The notes under the pieces: model-generated | Told to the model about the DNA's origin: nothing | The model's input: the letters and a program-made list of their open reading frames with translations, nothing else | The model's database searches: none | Source: an uncultured Rikenellaceae bacterium | GTDB taxonomy: Bacteria > Bacteroidota > Bacteroidia > Bacteroidales > Rikenellaceae | Assembly (NCBI GenBank): GCA_949287525.1 | Contig: CASEGL010000009.1 | Span: 1 to 52,154, forward strand | Length of the DNA: 52,154 bases | Direction: 5' to 3' | Program-made: the position numbers and the translations under genes | In this document: positions 7,851-15,498 of the stretch, piece by piece | Position numbering within the stretch: position 1 is the stretch's first letter | Layout of the letters: each line of letters begins with the position of its first letter

Positions 7851-10800
7851 ATGGGGAATGTCAAGATAGTCAGCGCCTCGGCCGGTTCGGGCAAGACCTA
7901 CAACCTGGCCTACGAATACATCCGCAATGTCGTGGGCGATCCGTCGCTCTACCGCCACATCCTCGCGGTCACCTTCACCAACAAGGCCACCGAAGAGATG
8001 AAGCAGCGCATCCTGGAAAAGATCAACGAACTGGCCAACTGTGCCGATCGGGAATACATGCCCCTGCTGACGCACGACCTTGCCCTGCCGGAAACCGAGA
8101 TCATCCGGCGCGCAACGACGGTCCGCAGCTACATTCTGCACGACTACAACCATTTTGCAGTAGTCACCATCGACAAGTTTTTCCAGCGCATCATCCGCGC
8201 CTTCATCAAGGAACTGGGCATCGACCTCAGCTTCAACATCGAGCTGCCCGTCGATACGCTGCTCGGTTCGGCTGCCGACCGTATCATCGACGACATCTCG
8301 ACCGATACCACGCTGCGCCAGTGGGTGGCTGCCTTTGTCGATGACAAAATATCGGACGGCCGGAGATGGAACATTCGCGACGAACTGCTCTCCCTGGGAC
8401 AGGAACTCTTCAAGGAGGCTTACAAACGCCATGACCAAACATCCGTCCCCAGCAAGAAACTCCTCCAGCAAACCGTGGCCAAAGCCAAAGTCCGGGCAGA
8501 CACAACGCATCAGGCCGTCATCGCCACGGCTCGCCGATGGCTCGACCTGATCGAAGCGAACGGGCTGACGGTGGAGGATTTTTCCCAAAAGCAACGCGGT
8601 GTGGCCGGCTTTGTATCCAAACTGGCCGCCGACAACTTCATCACCCCAAACTCCTACGTGCTGGATGCCCTGAACGACGGCAAATGGTGCAGTGCCTCAT
8701 CGCCCCGCAAGGCACAGATCGAAGCGCTTGCCCCGCAACTCGGCGAACTGTTGGGCGAACTGCTCGCCGCCCTGGACAAAGCCGACTACAGCAACAACAG
8801 CGCCACCCTGCTGAAAGAGAACTATCGCAGTTTCGCCTTGCTGGGTGATCTGTACACCAAAGTGTTGCAAGTCGCCAAAGAAGAGAATATCGTTCACATA
8901 TCGGAGATCAACGAAATGCTCGCCCGCCTGATTGCGGGCAACGACACCCCCTTCGTCTTCGAGAAGGCGGGCAACTACTTCTCCCATTTCATGATCGACG
9001 AATTTCAGGACACCTCGGCCATGCAGTGGGAAAACTTCCTGCCCCTGCTCCACAACGCCACCTCGCAGTCCGACGCCACGCCGGTGCTGCTGGTGGGCGA
9101 CGTGAAACAGTCGATCTACCGCTGGCGCGGCGGCGACTGGAGCATACTCGCCCACAAAGCCGAACAGGCCTTCTCCCATGTCATCCGCGACACGCTGCAA
9201 ACCAATTACCGCAGCCGCCCCGAAGTGGTCCGCTTCAACAATGCACTGATCGGCGCCTGTATCGCCCGCAACAACGACCGGATCAACCGCATACTGGACG
9301 AAGCCGTTCAAAACGGCCGCCTGGACAAGGCTTCGGGCAGCGAACTGACCGACATGCTCGCATCGGCCTATGCCGACTATCGGCAGGACACGCCTGCCGG
9401 CACAGAAGGCGGCTATGTGACCGTCTCCTGCTGCGAAGACAACCAGCCACCTGTCATCCGGCTGGTGGAGGAGCTGCAGGAACGCGGCTATGCGGCCGGC
9501 GACATCGCCATCCTCGTCCGCGACAACAAAAAAGGGAAACAGATTGCCTCCATGCTGCTGGAACACAAACGGCTCCATCCGGAATCGCGCTACTGCTACG
9601 ATGTCCTCACGCAGGACGCGCTGGTAATCGGCCGCTCGGAAGTCGTCGCCTTCGTCATTGCCGTACTGCGACTGGCAGGCAATCCACAGGACAGTATCCG
9701 GCACGCCATCTACAACCGTTTTCTCGACCGCAGCTTCGTCGCCCCCTTCACGGACGAGGAAGAGACGCTGCTGCACCGCCTCCGCCTCATGCCTCCCGAA
9801 GAGGCCTTCGAGCAGATTGTCATGTTCTACGGACTGGGACGTTCACAAGAAGAGATCGCCTACCTGCAAGCCCTGCACGAACAGATTCTCTCCTTTACGC
9901 GCGGCAACGTGGCCGACACGCCGCTCTTTCTGGCCTGGTGGGACAAAAGCGGCTCAGACAAATCGATTGCCATGCCATCGGGCGGCAATGCCATCACAAT
10001 CGATACGATCCACAAATCCAAAGGCCTGGGCTACAAAGTAGTCATCATCCCCTACTGCAACTGGGAACTGACTACGCACCTTTTTTCGGTAGTTTGGGCG
10101 GAAGCCGCCTCCGCCGACAAAACGGCTGCCGCCGTCGGCCGCTTTCCGGTAAAATACAAGGAAAACATGGGAAATTCCTGCTTTTCAGAAGCCTACTACC
10201 GTGAATATGTCATGTCACAGGTGGACAACATCAACCTGTTGTACGTGGCGCTGACCAGAGCCAAGGAGGAACTCCACCTGATGCTGCCGGCTTCCGGCGA
10301 TAAAAAATTGAGATATATCCATTCGCTGATCCACCAGGTTATCTCCCGCAATGGCGGCGAAGTACGCATCGGCGACCTGTGCGGAACCGTCGTAACCACC
10401 GAATCGGGCGAATCGCTGCATTTCGGCGCCCCCTCGCCGGTAGCAGCCGCAGCCACCCCGACTGCGCCGCGTTTTCCTTCCTATACGACCTGTGACCATA
10501 CAGAGCAGATGGCCATCAAACTTACCGCCCAACGTTACCTCGACGACGGCGCCTCGGACGACCGTCTCGCACCGCGCGACCAGGGCGTACTGCTCCACCA
10601 GGCTTTCGAACAGGCGGCCACGGCCGAAGAAATCCGCGCCGCCATCACACAGTTTGTCCGTAACGGCAGTCTCTCGGCAGCCGAAGAACACGACCTTACG
10701 GCACGCCTCGACCGCGCCCTGGCCAATCCGGTTATCGGCGCATGGTTCGACGGCTCGTGGGAAGAGATACGCAACGAAGCTGAGATTCTGCTTCCGGGCG

Positions 10801-11006
10801 GCGCCCGATACCGTCCCGACCGCGTCATGATCCGCAATGGCGAAGCGGTCGTGATCGACTACAAGTTCGGCCTGAGACGCGACGCACGCCACGCAACCCA
10901 ACTGCATCGTTATGCCGAACTGTTGCGTGAGATGGGCTATGCTTCCGTAACCGGTTATCTCTGGTACGTCAATCTTGAGGAGGTCGATCCGGTTGTCCGC
11001 CCGTAA
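7851..11006 (+). CDS. addA: AddA-like UvrD/RecB family helicase-nuclease
   Basis: From ATG 7851 the product has 1051 residues. MGNVKIVSASAGSGKTYNL is the Q-motif/Walker A region, preceding AVTFTNKATEEMKQRI (motif Ia), MIDEFQDTSAMQWE (motif II), LVGDVKQSIYRWRGGD (III), QTNYRSRPEVV (IV), IDTIHKSKGLGYKVVIIP (V) and LLYVALTRAKEEL (VI), so all superfamily 1 helicase motifs are present. The C-terminus has a PD-(D/E)XK nuclease core (YRPDRVM, then VVIDYKFG). A frame upstream of 7851 stays open, but the Walker motif normally starts within the first 15 residues. Together with the divergent AddB-like protein it should unwind and resect broken DNA ends. A terminator shared with the convergent ridA gene follows. 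Confidence 0.9.
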   Translation: MGNVKIVSASAGSGKTYNLAYEYIRNVVGDPSLYRHILAVTFTNKATEEMKQRILEKINELANCADREYMPLLTHDLALPETEIIRRATTVRSYILHDYNHFAVVTIDKFFQRIIRAFIKELGIDLSFNIELPVDTLLGSAADRIIDDISTDTTLRQWVAAFVDDKISDGRRWNIRDELLSLGQELFKEAYKRHDQTSVPSKKLLQQTVAKAKVRADTTHQAVIATARRWLDLIEANGLTVEDFSQKQRGVAGFVSKLAADNFITPNSYVLDALNDGKWCSASSPRKAQIEALAPQLGELLGELLAALDKADYSNNSATLLKENYRSFALLGDLYTKVLQVAKEENIVHISEINEMLARLIAGNDTPFVFEKAGNYFSHFMIDEFQDTSAMQWENFLPLLHNATSQSDATPVLLVGDVKQSIYRWRGGDWSILAHKAEQAFSHVIRDTLQTNYRSRPEVVRFNNALIGACIARNNDRINRILDEAVQNGRLDKASGSELTDMLASAYADYRQDTPAGTEGGYVTVSCCEDNQPPVIRLVEELQERGYAAGDIAILVRDNKKGKQIASMLLEHKRLHPESRYCYDVLTQDALVIGRSEVVAFVIAVLRLAGNPQDSIRHAIYNRFLDRSFVAPFTDEEETLLHRLRLMPPEEAFEQIVMFYGLGRSQEEIAYLQALHEQILSFTRGNVADTPLFLAWWDKSGSDKSIAMPSGGNAITIDTIHKSKGLGYKVVIIPYCNWELTTHLFSVVWAEAASADKTAAAVGRFPVKYKENMGNSCFSEAYYREYVMSQVDNINLLYVALTRAKEELHLMLPASGDKKLRYIHSLIHQVISRNGGEVRIGDLCGTVVTTESGESLHFGAPSPVAAAATPTAPRFPSYTTCDHTEQMAIKLTAQRYLDDGASDDRLAPRDQGVLLHQAFEQAATAEEIRAAITQFVRNGSLSAAEEHDLTARLDRALANPVIGAWFDGSWEEIRNEAEILLPGGARYRPDRVMIRNGEAVVIDYKFGLRRDARHATQLHRYAELLREMGYASVTGYLWYVNLEEVDPVVRP

Positions 11007-11077
11007 CGGCTCTCCCCGCGGGTGCCACTGTTTCTGCCGCCACTCTCACCGACGGCCACCCGCAACCGGCCGCACAC

Positions 11078-11116
11078 AAAAAAGGGAAGCCTCTCCATGG
11101 GAGGTTTCCCTTTTCT
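11078..11116. terminator. Bidirectional terminator between addA and ridA
   Basis: A hairpin of AAAAGGGAAGCCTC with GAGGTTTCCCTTTT (one G-T wobble) has T runs on the outgoing side of both strands. It sits between two convergent genes, so it can end both transcripts. Confidence 0.8.
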
Positions 11117-11140
11117 CATACGTCGATCGGACGCTACGCC

Positions 11141-11515
11141 TTATTTTACGGCGATCGTGTCGATCTCGACCATCACGCCCATCGGCAGTTTGGCTACCTG
11201 ATAGCAAACGCGGGCGGGCATATCCTTCGTGTAGTAACGGGCGTAAACGCCGTTCATGGCAGCGAAGTTGTCCATGTTGTCAAGCAGTACGGTCGTCTTT
11301 ACGACGTTGTCGAACGTGTAGCCGGCCTCTTTCAGAATAGCAGCCGTGTTCTCCAGCGACTGAGCGGTCTGCTCCTCGATCGTAGCGGCGATCTTACCGT
11401 CGGCCGGGTTGATGGGCAGTTGACCGGAGATGTACAGCGTACCGTTGGCTTCGATAGCCTGCGAATAGGGGCCTACGGCTTTGGGAGCGTTCGGCGATGC
11501 GATTACTTTTTTCAT
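11141..11515 (-). CDS. ridA: RidA family reactive enamine/imine deaminase
   Basis: The 124-residue protein matches the YjgF/YER057c/UK114 family along its whole length: APKAVGPYSQAIEANGTLYISGQLPINP near the start, ENTAAILKEAGYTFDNVVKTTVLL in the middle, and PARVCYQVAKLPMGVMVEIDTIA at the end. The Arg in PARVCYQVA is the catalytic arginine that salt-bridges the substrate carboxylate, and the Cys next to it is also family-typical. RidA trimers hydrolyse 2-aminoacrylate and similar intermediates released by PLP enzymes, in the cytosol. The gene stands alone, convergent with addA, with a TATCTTTG -7 element upstream. Confidence 0.95.
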   Translation of the reverse strand: MKKVIASPNAPKAVGPYSQAIEANGTLYISGQLPINPADGKIAATIEEQTAQSLENTAAILKEAGYTFDNVVKTTVLLDNMDNFAAMNGVYARYYTKDMPARVCYQVAKLPMGVMVEIDTIAVK

Positions 11516-11568
11516 GATCTACTATGTTTGATTGTATCGGGTTACGGAACTGTCGTTCGGATAACGAA

Positions 11569-11576
11569 CAAAGATA
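11569..11576 (-). promoter_or_regulatory. -7 element of the ridA promoter
   Basis: TATCTTTG on the minus strand, an exact TAnnTTTG match, lies about 54 bp before the ridA ATG. No good TTTG is seen 19-21 bp upstream of it. Confidence 0.6.
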
Positions 11577-11721
11577 CGGAAATAATTACGGATTTCCACA
11601 CATTTCCCCGACAAGCCGGACGATAAAGCGCCGACCTCCTCTTTCCCGCCATCACATTGCTTTCCTGCCCGTCCCCGGTTCATCGGCTGCCTGACCGGAA
11701 GACTGCCCATACGGGGTACAA

Positions 11722-11748
11722 GCAACACCCGCAACACCCGCAACACCC
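11722..11748. repeat. Three tandem copies of a 9-bp unit (GCAACACCC) in a 328-bp gene-free stretch
   Basis: Between ridA and rpmE2 (11516-11843) there is no convincing gene. The stretch holds the ridA promoter, three perfect head-to-tail copies of GCAACACCC (11722-11730, 11731-11739, 11740-11748), and the terminator of the ribosomal protein operon. Open frames crossing it lack any family resemblance. Such a short array could vary in copy number by slippage; no function is evident. Confidence 0.75.
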
Positions 11749-11785
11749 GCGCCACGCTGCCCGCCCAGACAGCCTCCGCTACAAA

Positions 11786-11825
11786 ACAACGAATCCCGAC
11801 CAGTATGCTGATCGGGATTCGTCAT
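11786..11825 (-). terminator. Terminator of the rpsF-rpsR-rplI-rpmE2 cluster
   Basis: An inverted repeat (ACGAATCCCGA at 11789-11799 with its complement at 11812-11822; the inner bases CCAG and CTGA extend pairing partly) is followed on the minus strand by TTGTTTTGT. It lies 22 bp beyond the rpmE2 stop codon. Confidence 0.75.
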
Positions 11826-11843
11826 GTCGGACGATAAGAAAAA

Positions 11844-12110
11844 CTATTTGTTGTTCTTCTTGTCGTAGTGTTTCTGATAACGGCTCATGAACTTGTCCAC
11901 GCGACCGGCCGTATCGACAAGTTTCATCTTGCCGGTGTAGAACGGGTGCGAGGTGTTCGAGATCTCCATCTTGTATACGGGATAGGTCACGCCGTCGATC
12001 TCGATAGTCTCCTTGGTGTTCACAGCCGAACGGGTGATGAACACGTGGTCGTTGGACATGTCTTTGAATGCCACCAACCGGTAATTCTTGGGATGAATAT
12101 CTTTTTTCAT
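11844..12110 (-). CDS. rpmE2: 50S ribosomal protein L31, type B (zinc-independent)
   Basis: The 88-residue product starts [20 protein letters not shown] and contains [17 protein letters not shown] and the RVDKFMSRY end typical of bL31. It has no cysteine at all, so it is the C-minus (type B, YkgM-like) form that does not bind zinc; in many bacteria this form replaces the zinc-binding L31 under zinc limitation, but in Bacteroidetes it is usually the only copy. Its start lies 20 bp after the rplI stop on the same strand, so it may be read from the rpsF promoter. No Zur box was recognised in the gap. Confidence 0.95.
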   Translation of the reverse strand: MKKDIHPKNYRLVAFKDMSNDHVFITRSAVNTKETIEIDGVTYPVYKMEISNTSHPFYTGKMKLVDTAGRVDKFMSRYQKHYDKKNNK

Positions 12111-12130
12111 TTTCTTCGTCTTATTCTAAA

Positions 12131-12574
12131 TTACTCTTCCTGAGCAGCTACGGTAAAGTGGATCGTAGCCTTCACGTTTTTGTGGAGTTTGATCGTAGCC
12201 TCGTACTGACCGACCTGTTTGATAGGATCTACCGAGATCTGCTTGCGCTCCACCTCTACGCCCTGTTTTGCCATGGCCTCGGCCAGGTCGGACGAAGTTA
12301 CCGAACCGAAGATGCGGCCTTCCTCTGCCTTGGCGGTGATAACCAGAGCCAGTGCCTCGATCTGAGCGGCGAGAGCCTGTGCGTCAGCCAGGATTTTGGC
12401 ATCCTTGTGAGCGCGCTGTTTCAGATTTTCAGCCAATACTTTCTTTGCCGATTCCGTCGCAACGATAGCGAGACCGTTGGGAAGGAGGTAGTTGTTGGCG
12501 TAACCGGGTTTTACCGACACGATCTCGTTGGCATAACCCAAATTCTCTACGTCTTTCTTCAGAATTACTTCCAT
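12131..12574 (-). CDS. rplI: 50S ribosomal protein L9
   Basis: The 147-residue protein begins MEVILKKDVENLGYANEIVSVKPGYANNYLLPNG, the N-terminal RNA-binding domain signature of bL9, followed by a long connecting helix (about residues 40-75) and the C-terminal domain, so it is of full family length. L9 sits at the base of the L1 stalk and helps keep the reading frame. It is third in the rpsF-rpsR-rplI operon, 19 bp after rpsR. The start is preceded by GGGAGG with a 7-nt spacer, an unusually purine-rich Shine-Dalgarno-like site for this phylum. Confidence 0.97.
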   Translation of the reverse strand: MEVILKKDVENLGYANEIVSVKPGYANNYLLPNGLAIVATESAKKVLAENLKQRAHKDAKILADAQALAAQIEALALVITAKAEEGRIFGSVTSSDLAEAMAKQGVEVERKQISVDPIKQVGQYEATIKLHKNVKATIHFTVAAQEE

Positions 12575-12593
12575 TGTCTGTCCTCCCTCTTTA

Positions 12594-12872
12594 TTATTTC
12601 ATCAAATCGGTTACGAACGGCAGGATTGCAAGGTGACGGGCGCGTTTTACGGCCTGAGCCACTTTCTTCTGGAATTTCTGCGAAGTACCGGTCAGACGAC
12701 GGGGAAGAATCTTGCCCTGCTCGTTGAGGAACTTCTTGAGGAATTCGGGATCCTTGTAATCCACGTATTTGATACCGGCCTTTTTGAAGCGGCAGTATTT
12801 TTTCTTGCGAACATCAACGGTTACCGGGTTGAGGTAACGGATTTCGGACTGCTGTGCATTAGGTGTTGCCAT
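12594..12872 (-). CDS. rpsR: 30S ribosomal protein S18
   Basis: The 92-residue protein contains the bS18 core: [19 protein letters not shown], then [39 protein letters not shown]18 pairs with S6 on the platform of the small subunit; in Bacteroidia, structural work shows that S18, S6 and S21 form a pocket that sequesters the anti-Shine-Dalgarno tail of 16S rRNA. The start is 3 bp after the rpsF stop. Unlike most genes here it has a strong AAGGAGG, 8 nt before the ATG, encoded by the EKKEE tail of S6. Confidence 0.97.
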   Translation of the reverse strand: MATPNAQQSEIRYLNPVTVDVRKKKYCRFKKAGIKYVDYKDPEFLKKFLNEQGKILPRRLTGTSQKFQKKVAQAVKRARHLAILPFVTDLMK

Positions 12873-12875
12873 GGT

Positions 12876-13232
12876 CTATTCCTCCTTTTTTTCTGCCTGT
12901 TTGTTGGCGAGTTTGTTTCTGCGTTTCTCCGAATACTCTACGGCATGTTTGTCCTGGCGGAAGGTCAGGAAGCGGATCACACGCTCGTCACGGCGATACT
13001 GCGTTTCGAGTTTCTCGATCATGTCGCCTTCGCCCGTGAATTCGAGAAGGAAATAGTAACCGGTGGTCTTCTTCTGAATCGGATAAGCGAGTTTTTTCAA
13101 ACCCCAAGCCTCTTCATTTACAATCTGACCCCCGTTTTCGGTGATAACACCGCGGAATTTGCCTGCAAGCTCTTCGAGCTGCTGATCCGAAAGCACCGGA
13201 GTGGCAATGAAAACGGATTCGTAATTGTTCAT
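12876..13232 (-). CDS. rpsF: 30S ribosomal protein S6
   Basis: The 118-residue protein has the bS6 fold features: [22 protein letters not shown] at the start, then [24 protein letters not shown] and [19 protein letters not shown]. It ends in a charged tail ([13 protein letters not shown]). S6 binds S18 and the central domain of 16S rRNA. It leads the rpsF-rpsR-rplI operon; the ssb or priB gene seen between rpsF and rpsR in other phyla is absent, as usual in Bacteroidetes. A full Bacteroidales promoter lies 43-73 bp upstream. No hairpin resembling the S6:S18 leader motif was identified by eye. Confidence 0.97.
   Translation of the reverse strand: MNNYESVFIATPVLSDQQLEELAGKFRGVITENGGQIVNEEAWGLKKLAYPIQKKTTGYYFLLEFTGEGDMIEKLETQYRRDERVIRFLTFRQDKHAVEYSEKRRNKLANKQAEKKEE
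12881..12887 (-). promoter_or_regulatory. Strong Shine-Dalgarno sequence before rpsR
   Basis: AAGGAGG (minus strand) with an 8-nt spacer to the rpsR ATG at 12872. Most starts in this window have no such site, including rpsF, adk, thiL, glnA, floA and the POT transporter. The site lies inside the last codons of rpsF, so part of its sequence is shared with coding for Lys-Lys-Glu-Glu. Confidence 0.7.
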
Positions 13233-13274
13233 AAAATGTGTTGTTTACGTGTAGTTTTTGCAAAAATGCAGGCG

Positions 13275-13305
13275 CAAAGATAGCGATTCTTGCGGAATTA
13301 GCAAA
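13275..13305 (-). promoter_or_regulatory. Promoter of the rpsF operon
   Basis: On the minus strand TTTG (13302-13305), a 19-bp spacer, then TATCTTTG (13275-13282): an exact match to the Bacteroidales sigma-ABfr consensus. The predicted transcript start is about 13270, giving a leader of about 38 nt. Confidence 0.8.
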
Positions 13306-13362
13306 TATCCGCCCCGAAATAACGCAGCCCCGTCATGAATTTCATGGACGTCCGCCGGCCGA

Positions 13363-13403
13363 AAAAAGGGAAACGGGCGGAAGAATATCTTTCCGCCCGT
13401 TTT
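13363..13403 (-). terminator. Terminator after adk
   Basis: A 12-bp stem (AAACGGGCGGAA and its complement, 13371-13382 with 13391-13402) is followed on the minus strand by CCCTTTTTTC. It lies about 35 bp beyond the adk stop and upstream of the rpsF promoter. Confidence 0.8.
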
Positions 13404-13436
13404 CCGATCATTCCACAGCCTCTGCGGCGAAGCCTG

Positions 13437-14012
13437 TTAAATATACCGGTCAATCACGGCGCACAGTCTGGAAAAGACCTCCTCGATCGTTCCCAGCCCG
13501 TCGATGGCGACATATTTCTCCTGGCGGGCATAATAATCGGCCACGACCGCCGTCTGCTCCTTGTACACGGCGATACGGTTGCGGATCACCTTCTCGTCGG
13601 CATCGTCCGCACGGCCGCTGTACTCGGCACGCAGCTTCAGTCGTTTCACCAGTTCCTCGTCCGGCACGTCGAGCGACACCATGACGTTCACCGTCTCGGA
13701 GCGGCTGGAAAGCATCTTGTCGAACTCCTCTGCCTGGCGGGTCGTACGGGGGAAACCGTCGAAAATGTTGCCCTTGCAGTCGGCATGGGAGGCCATGTAT
13801 TCGCCGATGATGCCGAGTACCATCTCGTCTGAAGCGAGCTTGCCGCTCTCGATTACCTCTTTCACGGCCAAGCCGCGCGGGGTGCCGCGACGGATTTCGT
13901 CACGGATCACTTCACCCGTAGAAATATGATTCAGTCCATATTTCTCTTTCAGCATATCGGCCTGAGTACCCTTTCCGGCACCGGGAGGGCCGAACAAAAC
14001 AATATTGATCAT
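13437..14012 (-). CDS. adk: Adenylate kinase
   Basis: The 191-residue protein starts MINIVLFGPPGAGKGTQADML, with the P-loop at residues 8-16, and has ISTGEVIRDEI, NIFDGFPRTTRQAEEF (nucleotide-binding) and RAEYSGRADDADEKVIRNR. It converts ATP and AMP to two ADP in the cytosol. The length shows the short-LID form; there are no zinc-binding cysteines in a LID, in line with short-type Bacteroidetes enzymes. The gene is divergent from thiL and has its own consensus promoter with a hairpin at the mRNA 5' end. The start has no Shine-Dalgarno sequence. In Bacteroides adk often lies near obg or hpt, which is not so here. Confidence 0.97.
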   Translation of the reverse strand: MINIVLFGPPGAGKGTQADMLKEKYGLNHISTGEVIRDEIRRGTPRGLAVKEVIESGKLASDEMVLGIIGEYMASHADCKGNIFDGFPRTTRQAEEFDKMLSSRSETVNVMVSLDVPDEELVKRLKLRAEYSGRADDADEKVIRNRIAVYKEQTAVVADYYARQEKYVAIDGLGTIEEVFSRLCAVIDRYI

Positions 14013-14034
14013 TGCAGTATGTGTTAAAACCGTT

Positions 14035-14060
14035 CCGTATCCATGGAGTCATGGATACGG
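14035..14060. promoter_or_regulatory. 11-bp inverted repeat in the adk leader
   Basis: CCGTATCCATG (14035-14045), loop GAGT, and its perfect complement (14050-14060). It starts only a few bases after the adk -7 element, so the adk mRNA would begin with this hairpin, ending 22 nt before the ATG. It is not followed by a T run, so it is not a terminator. It could be a 5'-end stabiliser or an operator. Confidence 0.7.
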
Positions 14061-14064
14061 ACAG

Positions 14065-14095
14065 CAAATTTAAACAGATTTTCGACTAAAGCAAA
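14065..14095 (-). promoter_or_regulatory. Promoter of adk
   Basis: On the minus strand TTTG (14092-14095), 19 bp, TAAATTTG (14065-14072): a full consensus match. It overlaps the predicted divergent thiL promoter. Confidence 0.8.
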
Positions 14096-14102
14096 AAACG
14101 TG

Positions 14103-14110
14103 TAATTTTG
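14103..14110 (+). promoter_or_regulatory. -7 element of the thiL promoter
   Basis: TAATTTTG matches TAnnTTTG, with an imperfect TTTC at about 14080-14083 in -33 position. The leader to the thiL ATG would be near 57 nt, too short for a TPP riboswitch. Confidence 0.6.
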
Positions 14111-14171
14111 TAAAGTTACCTGTTGCGGAGGGAGCATCATTCCGCCCCTCCGCCCAAACCGAAACACGATC

Positions 14172-15209
14172 ATGCAAACCAAACGAACCGAAATATCCGA
14201 AATCGGCGAATTCGGACTGATCCGCCGGCTTACGGAACGCTTTCCGATGCGCAACGCCACCACCGTCATGGGAGCCGGCGACGATGCCGCCGTCATCGAC
14301 GCGGGTGACAAATACCTGCTGCTGACCAGCGACCTGCTGCTGGAGGGAATCGACTTCGACCTTGTCTATTTTCCGCTGAAACACCTCGGCTACAAGGCTG
14401 TCGTGGTGGGCATCAGCGACATTCTCGCCATGAACGGCACGCCGGAACAGCTGACCGTAGCCATCGGCGTATCGGCCAAATTCGCCATCGAGGATCTCGA
14501 TGAACTTTATGCCGGCATCCGCAGCGCCTGCGAGGACTACAAGGTCGATCTGGTTGGCGGCGACACCGACGCCTCCGTCACGGGACTCACCATTGCCGTT
14601 TCGGCCGTGGGTTCGGTCGCAAAGGAGCGGATCGTCTATCGCAAAGGAGCCCAGCTGAACGACCTGGTCTGCATTACGGGCGACCTCGGAGCGGCCTACA
14701 TGGGCCTCCACCTGCTCGAACGCGAAAAACGCGCCTTTGCCGGCAACGACAACCCGCAGCCCCAGTTCGAGGGCTACGAATACATTCTGCGCCGCCAGCT
14801 GATGCCGACGGCTCAGACGGCCGCCATCGCCTCACTGCGCACGGCCGGCATCGTACCGACCTCCATGATCGACATTTCGGACGGTCTGGCCTCGGACATG
14901 CTGCAGATCTGCCACAGTTCGCAATGCGGCGTACGCCTCTACCTGGAGCGCATCCCGATCGCCCGCGAGACCCACAAGATGGCCGAGGAGCTGCATGCCG
15001 ATCCGGTGGTGGCCGCGCTGAACGGCGGCGGCGACCACGAACTGCTCTTCACGGTTCCCCTCGCCCAGCAGTCGCGCATTGCGGGCATCGGCGGCATCGA
15101 CATCATCGGCCACATCACCGAAGCCTCGACGGGCGCCAAACTGATTACCCCCGACGGCGGGGAGATCGCCCTTACGGCTCCCGGATTCGTCACGCAGCAG
15201 TCGCAATGA
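14172..15209 (+). CDS. thiL: Thiamine-monophosphate kinase
   Basis: The 345-residue protein shows the PurM-like ThiL fold: EISEIGEFGLIRRL at the N-terminus, GAGDDAAVID, TSDLLLEGIDFDL, DILAMNGTPEQL, LVGGDTDAS and ISDGLASDML, with the aspartates that bind Mg-ATP. It phosphorylates thiamine monophosphate to the active cofactor thiamine diphosphate in the cytosol. The start at 14172 fits the family N-terminus. No other thiamine genes are next to it; it is flanked by adk (divergent) and glnA. A strong terminator follows. The identity is secure because the protein is full length and every nucleotide-binding motif is present. Confidence 0.96.
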   Translation: MQTKRTEISEIGEFGLIRRLTERFPMRNATTVMGAGDDAAVIDAGDKYLLLTSDLLLEGIDFDLVYFPLKHLGYKAVVVGISDILAMNGTPEQLTVAIGVSAKFAIEDLDELYAGIRSACEDYKVDLVGGDTDASVTGLTIAVSAVGSVAKERIVYRKGAQLNDLVCITGDLGAAYMGLHLLEREKRAFAGNDNPQPQFEGYEYILRRQLMPTAQTAAIASLRTAGIVPTSMIDISDGLASDMLQICHSSQCGVRLYLERIPIARETHKMAEELHADPVVAALNGGGDHELLFTVPLAQQSRIAGIGGIDIIGHITEASTGAKLITPDGGEIALTAPGFVTQQSQ

Positions 15210-15233
15210 CATACGCCCGGCGGAAGACATCGC

Positions 15234-15272
15234 GGGAAGGTCGCCGGTAAAGCGGCGACCTTCCCTTTTTTT
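15234..15272 (+). terminator. Terminator after thiL
   Basis: A perfect 13-bp GC-rich stem (GGGAAGGTCGCCG and complement, loop GTAAAG) followed by seven T. It separates thiL from glnA. The remainder of 15210-15498 holds the glnA promoter region and no gene. Confidence 0.95.
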
Positions 15273-15405
15273 GTCCGGCTGTCACCGGCTCCACCTGCCC
15301 CGCAAACGGCCAAATGCCCCGCCCTGTTCTTCAAATTTGTTAGAACGGAGTTCATTCGGCGTAATAATTTTCACATTATCACGCTATGAGTGAACAAAAT
15401 TTAAG

Positions 15406-15413
15406 TATCTTTG
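15406..15413 (+). promoter_or_regulatory. -7 element of the glnA promoter
   Basis: TATCTTTG, exact TAnnTTTG, 86 bp before the glnA ATG. No TTTG is seen 19-21 bp upstream, which would fit an activated promoter. Confidence 0.6.
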
Positions 15414-15498
15414 TGGTAATGGCTCGCTGGAAGCGACACTCCCTGCAGCCGCATTACAACGGAAGGACAACACAGAACACTATCTAATAATTGTAGTA

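Noticed and set aside
14111..14171. TPP riboswitch before thiL.
   Set aside because: The predicted leader is under 60 nt and has no CTGAGA or ACCTGA-like segment.
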